Shown here: one piece after another, positions 27,063 through 37,333 of the stretch
Position numbering within the stretch: position 1 is the first letter of the stretch
Layout of the letters: each line of letters begins with the position of its first letter
NCBI RefSeq assembly: GCF_026262505.1
Contig: NC_067205.1
Coordinates: 10,788,001 to 10,852,000, forward strand
Direction of reading: 5' to 3'
DNA from: Trichomonas vaginalis G3
Taxonomy: Eukaryota; Parabasalia; Trichomonadida; Trichomonadidae
DNA: 64,000 nt
Notes under the pieces: model-generated
The model's database searches: none
The model's input: the letters and a program-made list of their open reading frames with translations, nothing else
What the model was told of the DNA's origin: nothing
Position numbers and translations under genes: made by a program

Positions 27063-27198
27063 TTTAAGTGAAGTTAAAAAGCGGTTTTTGACAGATGTTT
27101 ATATGACACTTTTTTGTTCAGCAAAAAACTACTCGGTCAAAGTGTTGTCAGTTTTGTAAAATAACCGTCCTATCTCATTCTATAAGGGGGAAAAGGCT

Positions 27199-27460
27199 TC
27201 TCAAAGTATACTTCCTTGGAAACGCCTGTAACTTTTCCTGTAGCGACGATAGACCTTACTTGTCCGGACAAAGTATATATTTTGAGTGCTCTACAAAAAA
27301 GTCACGGCTGGCTCGTCCTCAGAAATTTTTTATGGGCTAGAGGGCGCAACGCGCCTGGAAGCCCTCTGAATAAAAACTTCATTTATACTAAACATCTTCA
27401 TGGCTAGAGGGCACGAAGTGCCTGGAAGCCCCACTACCTTTTTTTTTTTTTTTTTTTTTT
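27199..27460. repeat. Right terminal inverted repeat of E1 with duplicated terminal hairpin
   Basis: Reverse complement of the left end, but with two copies of the hairpin-bearing terminus. One (27343-27355) has stem GGCGC/GCGCC with AAC loop, the other (27410-27422) GGCAC/GTGCC with GAA loop. Both are framed by GGCTAGAG and CTGGAAGCCC. Between them lies a TTATACTAAACATCTTCAT segment shared with the left end. It ends in 22 T before TAGCC. Confidence 0.75.
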
Positions 27461-27465
27461 TAGCC
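27461..27465. other. Candidate target-site duplication of E1, right copy
   Basis: TAGCC directly after the T tract, matching 3114-3118. The first T cannot be told from the T run, so the true match could be four or five bases. Confidence 0.45.
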
Positions 27466-27944
27466 TATTAACATTAAACATTGTGCTACTGAAACAAGAG
27501 ACAGAAAGCCTTTTCAAAAGTTGGGGCGTTAAATTTCATTCAATTGATTAATATCATTACTCTATTTTTGTGCAAACATTTTTTCAACAATTTTTCGTTT
27601 TTACAATTTTAAGGGTGGCTTCCGACCAAATTGTCACTTTATAGCCCAAGTGAGAAAATTTCGTAATTTATAACCAAGTTTTTTAAAATCTATATTTAAT
27701 AAAGATTCTATTTTTCTTATTAAATTTCAAAAATGAGGGGGTTCGGAATCGTCCACAAATTGCCGAAGAGTAGGTGACAAAAGTGCATACTCTTAAATTA
27801 ACCTTAAATGCTGATTTTTCGATATTTTCGGTATTAACCTTATTGTAAATTTTTCCGGTGATAAATTTATCACACTGAGGTTATTTTTCCGGTGAGATTT
27901 TTAACCTTGATTTAATGAAATTAATATATATAAATTTTATTATT
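27466..27944. other. Spacer between E1 and E2, no gene recognised
   Basis: AT-rich sequence without a supported open frame. I see no similarity to the other spacer at 51489-52445 and no terminal repeat in it. It is presumably host DNA into which both elements inserted. Confidence 0.5.
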
Positions 27945-27950
27945 TTTAAT
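27945..27950. other. Target-site duplication of E2, left copy
   Basis: TTTAAT just outside the AGTTAG terminus. TTAAT (5 bp) occurs at 51489-51493 just outside the CTAACT end; TTTAAT (6 bp) is matched if the right copy starts one base inside, at 51488. Confidence 0.65.
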
Positions 27951-28167
27951 AGTTAGTATACCTAAGTCGTGTACTGTGGCACTGCGCGCCTCCGTACACA
28001 ACTTAGCTGTTTTGACACTTTACGAAACCGTTAACGTATATTTTACAACACAAACGACAACACTAACTTAACCTTAAATATTTATAAAGCCGCCAACCAC
28101 TTCACCTCACTAATGAAAAAATAAACGTTTTCACAAACGACTTCACTAATGTAAAAAATAAACGTTC

Positions 28168-28488
28168 TCACTTACAAAAGTATTGCAACTCCTCCCATTG
28201 CTGTGCTTCACATAACAGCTCATAATCTTCTGACTCACTTTCTTCTTCATATAGGTCAAAGTCACTGTCAAAATGAATGTTAGTAAGTTTTGACAAAGCT
28301 AATGAAACACGTTTACCGTTTGTATCGTATGCTTGTATAAACTTTCCATTCTTCATTCCTTCATAAACGCTCAAACTAACTTTACCCTTTCTCCCTCGTA
28401 TCTGATAGAATGTATTTTCACGAGGAACGAAGAACAAATTCTTGAACTCATGACCGTTGTAGTTTGTTATCTCAATAGTTTTCGTCAT
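28168..28488 (-). CDS. TIR-borne 106-residue protein, left copy
   Basis: Not recognised. The N-terminal half has strand-like segments (IEITNYNGHEFKNLFFV, TFYQIRGRKGKVSLSVYEG) suggesting a small beta domain; the C-terminus is acidic (YEEESESEDYELLCEAQQWEE). The right repeat carries the same gene at 50951-51271, differing by Arg/His in NGKRVSL. Being inside both repeats gives the element two copies, transcribed inward-to-outward at each end. It might act on the ends, for example as a terminal DNA-binding factor, but this is only position-based. Confidence 0.65.
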   Translation of the reverse strand: MTKTIEITNYNGHEFKNLFFVPRENTFYQIRGRKGKVSLSVYEGMKNGKFIQAYDTNGKRVSLALSKLTNIHFDSDFDLYEEESESEDYELLCEAQQWEELQYFCK

Positions 28489-28587
28489 TTATATAAAAAT
28501 AAAATAAAAAATTATTTAAAAATAAACTTAAAAATTAATGATATCACCACCCTCACACGTATGAAAACATAGCGCAAAAATAAATTT

Positions 28588-28635
28588 AGGTGAAGTGGTG
28601 AGATCTCACCTCTTTTTTCACCTGTTTTTTCACCC
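28588..28635. repeat. Palindrome module in left TIR of E2
   Basis: Variant with AGGTGAAG outer arm, GGTGAGATCTCACC core and two further TTTTTTCACC repeats. Compared with the E1 form, TTA/TAA pairs are replaced by TGA/TCA pairs on both sides. Confidence 0.8.
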
Positions 28636-28651
28636 TGTTGAATTCATTGCT

Positions 28652-28888
28652 TTATAACTCTCTTCCTTTCTCCAACTCTTCTAACTTCTTCTTAAGTTCA
28701 GCAATGTTGTCCTCATGAAGTTTAATCTTTCTCAAAATTCCTTCTTTATCTAATGGTTGCTTTATCTTTCTAAACTGAACTCTACCATCCTTCATAGTAT
28801 GAATGTAAAAACCTTCTGGAATAGTTCCTGATTTAATGTATTCTACCAAAAACTTTTGTTTCATTGCTTCAGTGACTTTATTTGTCAT
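28652..28888 (-). CDS. Small coiled-coil protein, 78 residues
   Basis: The start at 28888 (MTNKVTEAMKQKFL) follows an ATTAAAATTTTTATTTGATTG-like leader. Residues 10-45 (YIKSGTIPEGFYIHTMKDG then VQFRKIKQP) resemble the N-terminal block of the 9199 and 31741-32173 genes. The rest is a coiled coil (AELKKKLEELEKG). The stop codon is supplied by terminal-repeat sequence. Function unknown; probably one of a set of small structural proteins. Confidence 0.55.
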   Translation of the reverse strand: MTNKVTEAMKQKFLVEYIKSGTIPEGFYIHTMKDGRVQFRKIKQPLDKEGILRKIKLHEDNIAELKKKLEELEKGREL

Positions 28889-28935
28889 TTCAATCAAATA
28901 AAAATTTTAATATTAAATAAAAATAACGTTATTTT

Positions 28936-29394
28936 TCAGTAAGGAAACGCAGGAGTTTTACGATTTATTTGAGGAGTAGGTTCTGGTTTAAATTTTGGAG
29001 TCGGTTTAGGAGTTGACTTTTGAACAGGAGTTTGTACTTCCATAGGTTCAGGAGTCATTGAAGGTGTTGTTTGTGAAGGCGTTGGTTTTGGCGAAGGCAT
29101 TGGAGTTTGTTTAACTTCAGCTACTTCAGTATTATTTACAACATTTGCTTTATTTCTTTTCAACATCATAACTACTCCTGCTGTAGCTAGCAAACCTAGT
29201 GGGAGACCATATTTTATATAAGGACTTGACCAAATGCTATTTTTGACAGGAGCTGGTGGAACACCTAACCTTGGTGAGACTGCTCTTTGCCATTGTGCAG
29301 CTCGTAAGAAATATTCAATAGGTGCTCCATAATCGTTTGGTAAAGTTTGTTTCATAGATGGTGAAGGTTCACGAGAGCTTGATGAAGAACTCAT
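28936..29394 (-). CDS. Single-span membrane protein with Pro/Thr-rich tail
   Basis: A 152-residue protein: Ser-rich start, a region with EYFLRAAQWQRAVSP, one predicted membrane span at about 62-79 (YGLPLGLLATAGVVMML) followed by KRNK, then a 70-residue Pro/Thr/Lys tail (PKPTPSQTTPSMTP). The topology resembles minor virion or membrane proteins of PLVs. It lies just downstream of the MCP on the same strand. No family recognised; the frame is intact. Confidence 0.6.
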   Translation of the reverse strand: MSSSSSSREPSPSMKQTLPNDYGAPIEYFLRAAQWQRAVSPRLGVPPAPVKNSIWSSPYIKYGLPLGLLATAGVVMMLKRNKANVVNNTEVAEVKQTPMPSPKPTPSQTTPSMTPEPMEVQTPVQKSTPKPTPKFKPEPTPQINRKTPAFPY

Positions 29395-29424
29395 TTATAA
29401 ACTTTAAAAATAAACGTTCATTCT

Positions 29425-31714
29425 TTATTCCTCACTGTCGTCCGTAGCTAAGTTATAGTCATCTAATCTTATTATTGGGATTCCATTAGCACGCACCTGA
29501 ATGGCAAAGCAACAATCCCTCATAAATCCAATAAGTGGCTTTGGTACATTTTCAGTTGCTAGTTCAATAGGTCCTTTAACAGACAATTTGTATGTTATTG
29601 GAGCAGTAGATGTTTGACCTTGCTGGAAGCAAAAGTCCACTTCTGTTGGAAAACCACATAAGAAATGTGTGTTGTCATAGCTATCCCATTTATGTTCCAC
29701 ACTACCATCATCCACCAATGACCTCATAACATCTTCATTAAATCCTATCATATCATTGTTTGTATTGCAGGCGTTCGCAACCATTTCATAAAATACAGGT
29801 CCATATGATTTTTCAGGTTCTGCAGGCATATTTCCATAAGCTCCCATGGAAAGCTGAAGATATTTAAACTTAGTAGTCATGTGATTTTATCCCAAGCATA
29901 TGGGGATTCTAAATTTTTGTCCCTATCGTTATCCCAATTGAATTTTTTTTTGGAATTTAAAATTTTTTTCTCCATGTAAACTTAAATTTTAATTTTTACC
30001 ACTAAAATGCAATATTTCAACAAATTAATGAGTAATAATATTTTAATTTATAATAAATATTATAAATCTCCTCAATTTAATGTAATTATTGTATTAATTT
30101 TTGTTGAAAATATAAAATCTTCATGTAAATGATGTGAATTTAATATTTTTAGAATGTTGTTTAATTGTACTATATTATGCATGTAAAATTTTGTTACAAT
30201 ACATTTTATATGGGATCCCCATTGCCCAATTGAGAGAAAATTGAGAGGTGGGATTGGGCTAGCCCAATTCAAAATATCCCAGGTGGAAATAAAAAAATTA
30301 ACAATTCAACATAAAAAAGCATCTTAAATAATAATGATAAAAAGAAATTTTGTATGAATTTCAATCAAATTTGTTTTTATTCAACTTAAGAAATCACTTC
30401 ATTAATGAAAGAAGTCGGGTTCACAACATATCCCGATCTTGAAACGAAACAACATGTTTTTTTGATGCCCTAAACGGGGGGTCGCCAGCAAAAAAAAAGA
30501 TGTCAAAATTTATCCCAAAAATTTAAAAAAAATCGAAGAAAGTGCATCCCAGGGATTATAAAATTTAAGTTTTCACATCTCTAAAACTTAGGGTTCTCAA
30601 AATTAACATAATAGTTGTCTTTCTTTCTAAATAGTGCCCAAATACTTTTAACATTAATAGGCGTATAAGCTGCTGTAAATGTTGCACTTGAACTATCTGT
30701 ATTCTTTGAGAATGAACCGTCCATAGGAATCCAATCCATAACTTTAACAGGAAAACATAAAGCCTCGTTTGTATAATGTTCTACAAGTTCTGTATAAATG
30801 TTAGGGTCTAAAGAGAATGACTTTGGATGAATGAAACATTCATTAAAATCCATCTTTGTTCGAAATAGTTGCTGGGTTACAGTTGTAATAGTAACTGTTC
30901 CACTAGCTTCTACTGCCTTCGTTATCATAGTGAATGGTTCATTCCATGGAACAAATTTATTTGTCGGTGGATTTGAATCTGAAGCAAATGCAACTTTAAG
31001 AGTTGGATTGAAAGCAATGATATCATTTACAGATATAGATGTGCATTGTAATGCGTCGCTACTGAACTTTACTTTAAGCTGAATGTTACCTGCAAAAGCT
31101 GAATAAATCGAATAGCTTCTAATGGAAAAACTTCTAACAGGAATTCTTAAACGAAGCTTAAAATCAAATGACTTTCCTGCTGTAATTGGACCACTAACAA
31201 TTTGTCCTGTTCTGCATGTTCCCGAATGACTCCATACATCTTCATGTCGAGTCTTTGAGAAAACATCTACTTTCTTTATTTGTTCGGTAGTTTGTGAGTT
31301 TGAAGTTATATATGCTTCTTCTCTTGCGTTGTCTTGAGAATATACGATACGACCATTTGCAAGGATTTGATATCCAGCAACTGCATAGAAAGCGTCATCG
31401 AAACCAATCCAAAATCCTGGTGGGTTTGTTTTATTGGAACCTGAACCAATTTCTTTATCTACAATAAATTGACCTTCCATTTTATACGTAATGAATGTAT
31501 TGTAAAGGTCCAACATATTTTCACCAGGAGGTGAGAGATTGAATGTTACCCATGTGTTATCTTTAGCAGTTCCAGGTTGTGATGGAATCTTTGCGTCAGA
31601 ATATTTTCTATTAGTGTCACCAATTTGAACTGCATTGTCTATGATATCGAAATATGAGCGAATCTGATGAATATGCTCTGCTGGAGTAAATTCGTTTAAC
31701 TGTTCGTTCTGCAT
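29425..31714 (-). pseudogene. Major capsid protein of E2, split by a roughly 690-bp insertion
   Basis: The N-terminal 377 codons run from 31714 to 30581. The C-terminal 151 codons run from 29880 to 29425, and an AT-rich non-coding insertion sits between. A one-base shift just before the insertion creates the first stop (after NFENPKF). Both parts are beta-rich (FDFKLRLRIPVRSFSIRSYSIYSAFAG matches the mid-protein segment of the E1 MCP; FLCGFPTEVDFCFQQG near the end). Total length, about 530 residues, fits a double-jelly-roll MCP. The gene cannot make a full capsid protein in this copy. Confidence 0.7.
29875..30567. mobile_element. AT-rich insertion inside the E2 MCP gene, MITE-like
   Basis: About 693 bp without coding capacity. 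The ends are inverted relatives: ATTTTATCCCAAGCAT inward from the left and ATTTTATAATCCCTGGGAT inward from the right. AGT flanks both sides, a possible 3-bp duplication, but the exact ends are uncertain. Internal inverted words such as CCCAATTGAGAG and ATTGGGCTAGCCCAATTC occur near 30220-30270. It may be a small non-autonomous transposon. Confidence 0.5.
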
Positions 31715-31740
31715 GTATTTACTTCGATAAAAATATCTAT

Positions 31741-32173
31741 TTACTTCATTATTCTCACTCTTCTTCTTGGCATTCGTGGTGGAAGTTGTTTCTTGACATT
31801 TTCAATGAACTGTACATTCTCTTTTGTCTCAACTTCTTTCACTGGTGGGTCAGGATTCTTTGACTCGGTTTGTTTTCAATGAAATTCACGAACTTTGCAA
31901 TAAGCTCTTGGTTCGTTATTGAAAGTACATCTGGCTTCTTTTCTTCTGTTCTATTGACTTTTCAGTTTGAACAGAAGGTTTTATATGGGCTTCGTGGACT
32001 TCACCCTTGCCATACACCTTAATGTTGTCGCTTTCTGCATTCGCTAATGGAACCTTTCTTTTTCTTACGTATATTTTACCATCTTTACTCTGACTTACGT
32101 AATAGAAAGGATGTTGTATTCCTCTTGCGTCATTTAATATAATAGACTCTCGCTCTGATTTTGACAAGCTCAT
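31741..32173 (-). pseudogene. Small basic-ended virion-type protein, frameshifted
   Basis: Starts MSLSKSERESIILNDARG at 32173 and is open to about 31930, where one base shift leads to a frame reading NQELIAKFV and a second shift (near 31875) to an end VKKQLPPRMPRRRVRIMK. The first 50 residues match the block in the 9199 gene (SIIESARSG ... YKVTFHKNG). Total about 143 codons. The basic end suggests nucleic-acid contact. It is 45 bp from the divergent 32219 gene. Confidence 0.5.
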
Positions 32174-32218
32174 TTTACATCGGTTAAAGTTTTAATTTTG
32201 TTTTTTATCTGCAGTCAA

Positions 32219-32479
32219 ATGACTCAGACAAGCCCTACGGACAAGACCCAAGGGGTCATAGATGTTGAAGCATTGAAGAAAGAAATTCGTGAGCAAATTT
32301 TATCCGAACTGAAGGAACAAAAACAAGAACAAAAGCCAGAGAGACCAAAGAGAAAACTTAGTGAAAAACAACTTGCTGCATTAGCTGCTGGAAGACAAAA
32401 GAACCCACGTTTGCTGGCGAAGAAAGCTAGAGAAGAAGCTGAAGCAAAAGCTAAAGAAGCTGAAGCAAAGAAAGAGTAA
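32219..32479 (+). CDS. Basic helical protein, 86 residues
   Basis: The start at 32219 (MTQTSPTDKT) is preferred to an upstream in-frame ATG because it follows a T-rich leader. The protein is a long charged helix: VEALKKEIREQILSELKEQK, then RPKRKLSEKQLAALAAGRQK and an Ala/Lys/Glu run. The SEKQLAALAAGR segment with basic flanks suggests DNA condensation or a core protein. It is followed at 24 bp by the minor virion gene. Function inferred from composition only. Confidence 0.55.
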   Translation: MTQTSPTDKTQGVIDVEALKKEIREQILSELKEQKQEQKPERPKRKLSEKQLAALAAGRQKNPRLLAKKAREEAEAKAKEAEAKKE

Positions 32480-32503
32480 ATGGTTTATTTTTATCCGAAT
32501 TAA

Positions 32504-33362
32504 ATGTATAGACAAATACCTTTAACTGTTGCGTTCAGTAGTGAAAACCCTGACGTCAAAATAAAGGGGAACAGAGTAACGTTTAAGTTTCCAACAGACT
32601 GGATTGTGAACATAAATGAAGAGAAGTACATTGGCATAACATCTATGTATATAACACGTGCTTTCAGAAAGGTTGACTTTATACTTCAAGTCGAGATAGA
32701 AAATGACGAACAGTCTTTAAGCGCCCAAAACATTCACATATACAAATACTTTAAAGACGATACAACATTGCAACAATGTATGATTTCATTTAATGAGATG
32801 TTCGAGAAAAAGTTCAACATTGAAGTACAAACTTTACAGCCTTTGCGTGAGTTTCTTGCACAACTGAAAGAAGAAGGTAGTCAGCCACAACTTATAGACT
32901 TTCATTATGAATTTAATGAAAATGAAGATGGAACTCATGACTGTCAATTCATTGTATTCTCACCATTCAATGAAGTAGCTAAAAAGGAAAAAAAATCCAT
33001 TACGTATAAGATTTCAAATCTCTGAACCCAATGAAGACTTCAAGAATGTTTTCAATTATAATGCAATGCTTCCGAGGAAAAATGAATTTTCAAAGATTGT
33101 AACACCTGGCATTTGGGATAGAAAGCAAGCTATATTATATTCAAATTTAAGTAAGGGAGTTGAAAATGAGTTCATTGGTCATACAAGAACTTCACCATTA
33201 CCAAATCCTAAATACTATAAATTAACTGGCTTCAATCGTGAGTTTTGGATAGACATGTTCTCCACTCATGACCATAACTGCCCAGTGTTCTTACCTCCAG
33301 ACCATAAGGACTGTCTCTACATTGAAGCACAACTCTTAAACTCTACCATCGCAGTATTGTAA
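32504..33362 (+). pseudogene. Minor virion protein candidate, E2 paralogue 1, one frameshift
   Basis: About 286 codons with one shift near 32993 in an A run (AAAAAAAA). VTFKFPTDWIVNINEEKYIGITSMYI near residue 22 corresponds to the YPxRW...KAIGFRR block of the E1 paralogues, and the end is KDCLYIEAQLLNSTIAVL. The second half contains MLPRKNEFSKIVTPGIWDR. Likely the same particle role as 4963, 10590 and 49163. It converges with the polymerase gene. Confidence 0.5.
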
Positions 33363-33373
33363 ATGACCACATG

Positions 33374-33396
33374 GGCTTCGCCTTGCCGCTAGCGGC
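33374..33396. repeat. Paired mini-hairpins between convergent genes
   Basis: GGC-TTC-GCC (33374-33382) followed by GCCGC-TA-GCGGC (33385-33396), in the 104-bp gap between the 3' ends of the minor virion gene and the polymerase. Compare 37050-37075, 47179-47211 and 50156-50180. Confidence 0.65.
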
Positions 33397-33466
33397 TTAT
33401 TTTTATCACGAATGACCTCACTGCTGACAAAAATAAATGACCTTATTATTTTTCTCATTCATGACC

Positions 33467-36400
33467 TCAGAACTTAAGCTTTCTTATGAATGAAGTCTTA
33501 GTCTGAATAGAAAAGTTAAACTTTTCAGCAAAGCAAGGACTAGAAGACTTACACAAGTCAAATCCAATCTCTTGACCATCATGAAGTGCTTTGTAAAGTT
33601 TCATAACACTGAACTCAGAGTCTTTGTCAAATTTTCCTTGCGGAACCATTAAACCTTTATCTTCATTGTAATAGCATTGTATAGCTTCAGGAAACATTTC
33701 ATTAGCGGTTAAAGCAATAACATCTTGCTTCACGCCTTTCATTCTGCAGTGAAATGCAACTTCATTTAAATCATTCGTGAGTAAGTCTATGTAAGTCTTC
33801 TTTCCACAAAATATTGAATTGTATGCTAAACTTTGTTTTCCAGGTGTTATTTCTGCAAAGTCGCTATGAAATTGACCAAGGTTTTTACCAATGAGAACTC
33901 TTCCATAACGTTTCTCAAACTCTTCAGCTAAACGAGGGATATCTTCATTGTAGAGATGCATACTGTCGGTATCGCTATAAAAGATGTCCATTCCTAAGTC
34001 TTCAGCAGTACAGAATACTTCACACATTATTCTCTTCGACATAGATAGAATATTAACACCAAGTGGACAGAAGTTAAAGTGTCTGCAAATGCTTTTCGTT
34101 AGCTTGAAAATAGTTTTATCTGAACCATCCAAACCTTCGAACTTCACTATATGGTTGTAGTTTCTGATGGCATATCTTATAGCATCTTTGTCATTTACTA
34201 TGGTTATTTTTGACTCAATAGGAGATAGAATAGTTTTGCCATAAATACTGTTCAGAATGAGCTTTATATTTTCTTGCAAAGGATTTCCTTCTTTCTTATA
34301 CTTTAACCTTAACTCAAACAACTTCTTTACTTCATCTCTTATTCTAATATCTCTGTTTCCATCGTAATAGTATCCTTGCAACACTTCACATTTGACACCT
34401 TGATATTTTATGAGGTCTTGTAATGTTATATGGTCAACATACATTAAACAGCAAGTGTTTGAACTTCTGGGAACGTTAAGTTCTGGATTTAGTTCAGGGT
34501 CACAAACTATTAAAGGAAAGTGTCTATGTATTCCAATCTCTGTTATCTTAATGAGAACAAAGAAGCCAGACATAAACTTTTCACCAATGGGTTCCTTTTG
34601 GTCGTCATCGAATAAATGTCTCATGAGATACTCTGTGCTTAACATCTCATCCTTCAATACTTTTGGAATTCCTTCTAAAGTATAAAGTCTTGCTATAGCT
34701 GATGGATATAATGAAACAGCGTCGAAATCAGCAATGAGTTTCTTTTCGCTCTTTTGTTTCATGTTATCTGACAGCATACATCTTCCACCTTGAATACAGT
34801 GTGAAATAAATTCTCTTGGTTTATTTGAGAGGTCATATAAATTTCCATTCGGGAAGTACACTCTGTTCTCAAACAATTTGTTAGCAATTGAACAAATACT
34901 AACGTAGTCATATACGTTTAAATCAAATTCTTTCAATATGTCATTGCGGAACTTAACAAAACCTTCTCTTAAAATTCTTACATCTTGTTTGCAATAGAAT
35001 GTGCTATATTTTTCTAAGTCGAAGTGGTTTTCATCTATTCTGCAACCTTTGATGGAATCTATGTTTTTCATGAATGTATCCGCATCCTGGATAAACTTAC
35101 ATGCTTCAGAAATGACACCAGTTCTGTTGTCATTTGCTAACAAAACACTGCTGTAGTAGTTGTATGGAAATACTTCTTTCGGTCCTGTTTGTAAGTTAAA
35201 CATAGCAGGAAATAGTTTAAGCTTCTTATTTATAACACTGTAAGAGTCTTTTATAATAATTGCCCTTCCTTTATATAAGCCAGTTATTTGCATTGTTCGT
35301 GAACCTTTAATGATGGGAGTTCCTTTCACTTCTGTCATGTGTCTTAAGATGAAGTTTATATCATAACTGAGGTTATGGAAATATATTAAACTCTTGTCAG
35401 GAAGTCGCTCCAAAAATTCTGTTGCACAGTTCTGACCCCATATGCTTTCACTCACTGAACCATCTTCACTGTCGTAACAGATGTTAAAAGCTTTATGAAA
35501 GCCATCGTGCTACACTCAAAGTCAGCAAAGAAAACGTGCTCAGGAATGAACTTGCACTTATTTTTATTTACTTCTTTTGACTCGGCTTTCTTCTTCAGTT
35601 GTACACAATACTTTGGAGCATATGTCAAATCTTTAAATGGTGCAAGGTTCTGTTTATATAAGTCAGTCGTATATGTGAAAAGTTCTCCATAAGAAATAGG
35701 TTCGAAATATTTGCACTCCCACAATGTTTTCATAACATCCCATAGCGGTGTAGTTCTATCATGCGAACTACATATTTATCTTCTCTCTTTGTATAAATCT
35801 TCATCTGTTTCTCAATGTTCATTCCACCACACTCCTTCAAGATTTCTATATAGTTGCGAATGAAATATGTTGTCATTGGAATCTTTCATTTAGCATGTAG
35901 TGGTCTTCAACAAGAAGTAAGTCAATAGTTCGAACAGTTTCACATTCTTTTGGTATGTATCTCTTTATTTCATTATGTCTTGAGTCATTGAAATAACCAA
36001 TGGTAACATTAAATGCTATACCTGTTGCGTCAGAAATTTCTTGTACTTTACTTTGAGGAAAGTCTCTAACACGAATGACTTCTCTCATGTGGTCAATAGT
36101 TTCTTCATTTACTCCAGCCTGAATGCAAGCATAAACGAAACAATTGTCTTCTGTCATAAGTGTTGCAGTTCTTTTGTTCAGTTCATTGAAGATTTGGTAG
36201 CGTTCAAGATTTATAGGTAATGTGCAAAGATACTTCCAGAACTGACCGCTTCTCTTCTTATAAAACTTCTTTTCACCAGGATTTCATTCCAGAAGTCATC
36301 TATATCTTGTTTATCTCCTGTTTGTTTAAGTCTGTTCAATAATCTTTTCTGTCTTTCTGTCAGTGTGCTTTCATCTCTATATGGTCTCTTTTTTGGTTTG

Positions 36401-37242
36401 CCTTTCTTTACATCTGACATCGTTAAGCCTTCATATTCTGTTAAATCATACATCTTTATTTCGTAAGATTCTTTATGTTTGTCAAGAAGAAGTCATAGTG
36501 CATTTCAACAATACCTGCAGCATTTGCTTCTATCTCTGATATAAAGTTCTCCTTCAAGAGCTGATGTAGTAATGTTCCAATATTATTGAGGTTTAACGTA
36601 GAACATTCATACTTTCCACCAAGTTTATAACATACCATCCATCTTTGTTGGGAGTTTATTTTAATTTCTCTAAGAGTCTCATGAAAACCTTACCGAAATG
36701 TTTGTGTAAGTAGTCTCTGTTTGGTTCATCTAAAGCTTCGATGTTAAAGTCAATGAGTCTATTGCCTGACTTCACATTTCTCTTCCTATTCTCTTCATCT
36801 TTCTTTAACCATCTCTCACCTTCTTTTGGTTTGTCGTCAATGGAACGAATGACATCGTTAGCTTTGCGAACTTGTTCTATAGCACTTTTAAATATCTCTC
36901 TTCTCTGTTGTTTCAGTGTGTCGTCTCTTCTTCTTGTTTCACCAACGTTTGCATTTGTTATGTCAAACATTTCTCTTCTTACTTCATGAGGTACTGAACG
37001 TCTATGATATAAGTCAATAGCAACGTCATTTAAAGGAAATGCTTTGCATGGACTTCGTCCTCGCCGCGTTGCGGCTTTATGAACTCATGAATTCTATCAT
37101 AACTTATTGCACCATTATAGTCATTGAGGATGTCAGCGAGTGCTTTTTTGTTTGTCGCGTAATGTTTTGCAACATCTATGTTAGCTTCTGTAAGAAGTTG
37201 TTTTATTTCCGAGTGTTCTAACTTAGACAACTTCCGATACAT
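33467..37242 (-). pseudogene. polB: Protein-primed family B DNA polymerase (Maverick polB), several frameshifts
   Basis: About 1258 codons from MYRKLSKLEHSEI at 37242 to the stop at 33467, typical length for Maverick polB. The C-terminal 662 codons are uninterrupted. Exonuclease motifs are FFADFECST (upstream frame), YFHNLSYDINF and YCKQDVRIL; polymerase motifs are DFDAVSLYPSA, KLILNSIYGKT and YSDTDSMHL. The N-terminal third (35452-37242) is broken into about six frames and includes a DNCFVYACIQAGV/HYMLNE region common in Maverick polymerases. A paired hairpin (37050-37075) encodes KPQRGEDEVHAK in frame. It should copy the element using a terminal protein as primer; inactive if the shifts are real. 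Confidence 0.9.
37050..37075. repeat. Paired mini-hairpins inside polB
   Basis: GGAC-TTC-GTCC (37050-37060) and GCCGC-GTT-GCGGC (37063-37075). On the coding strand they encode PQRGEDEV, close to the PQSGEGEA encoded by the pair at 50156-50180. Confidence 0.75.
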
Positions 37243-37333
37243 CTTTAGTAGGAAATAAAAAAATATTTTTTTGAAAAAATTAGATTAGATTTTTTAAAGT
37301 TATTTTTCAAAATAATTTAATATTTTTATTTTA
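37243..37333. promoter_or_regulatory. Divergent region between polB and the 37334 gene
   Basis: 91 bp of nearly pure A/T with runs such as AAAAAAATATTTTTTTGAAA and TTAATATTTTTATTTTA next to the two starts. It is longer than the 16-37 bp gaps of the virion gene pairs, suggesting another expression class. Confidence 0.4.

Larger units (their letters stand above)
3119..27460. mobile_element. Element 1 (E1): Maverick/polinton-like virus with SF3 helicase, no polymerase seen
   Basis: A 24.3 kb element bounded by inverted GC-rich hairpin repeats. From left to right it carries an adenine methyltransferase, small virion candidates, a fibre, an rve integrase, further virion candidates, a KilA-N/repeat island, a packaging ATPase, a small acidic-tailed protein, an SF3 helicase, a penton-like protein, a major capsid protein and a 1.1-kilo-residue protein. 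Integrase, ATPase and capsid genes define the Polinton/polinton-like virus class. No family B polymerase and no Ulp1-type protease was found. Its right half is repeated, inverted, in E3. Confidence 0.85.
27951..28668. repeat. Left terminal inverted repeat of E2
   Basis: Begins AGTTAGTATACCTAAGTCG and matches the reverse complement of 50773-51488 with very few differences; in the coding part I saw one (CGT/CAT). It contains a complete 106-residue gene and a palindrome module at 28588-28635. The inner edge lies just inside the 3' end of the 28652 gene. Confidence 0.9.

Noticed and set aside
27951-28668. E2 terminal repeats as retroviral LTRs
   Set aside because: They are inverted, not direct, and contain a gene; no reverse transcriptase is present.
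35873-36157. Fragment with DNCFVYACIQAGV as a separate cysteine protease
   Set aside because: It lies in order within the polB reading region, and such a segment is part of Maverick polymerase N-termini.
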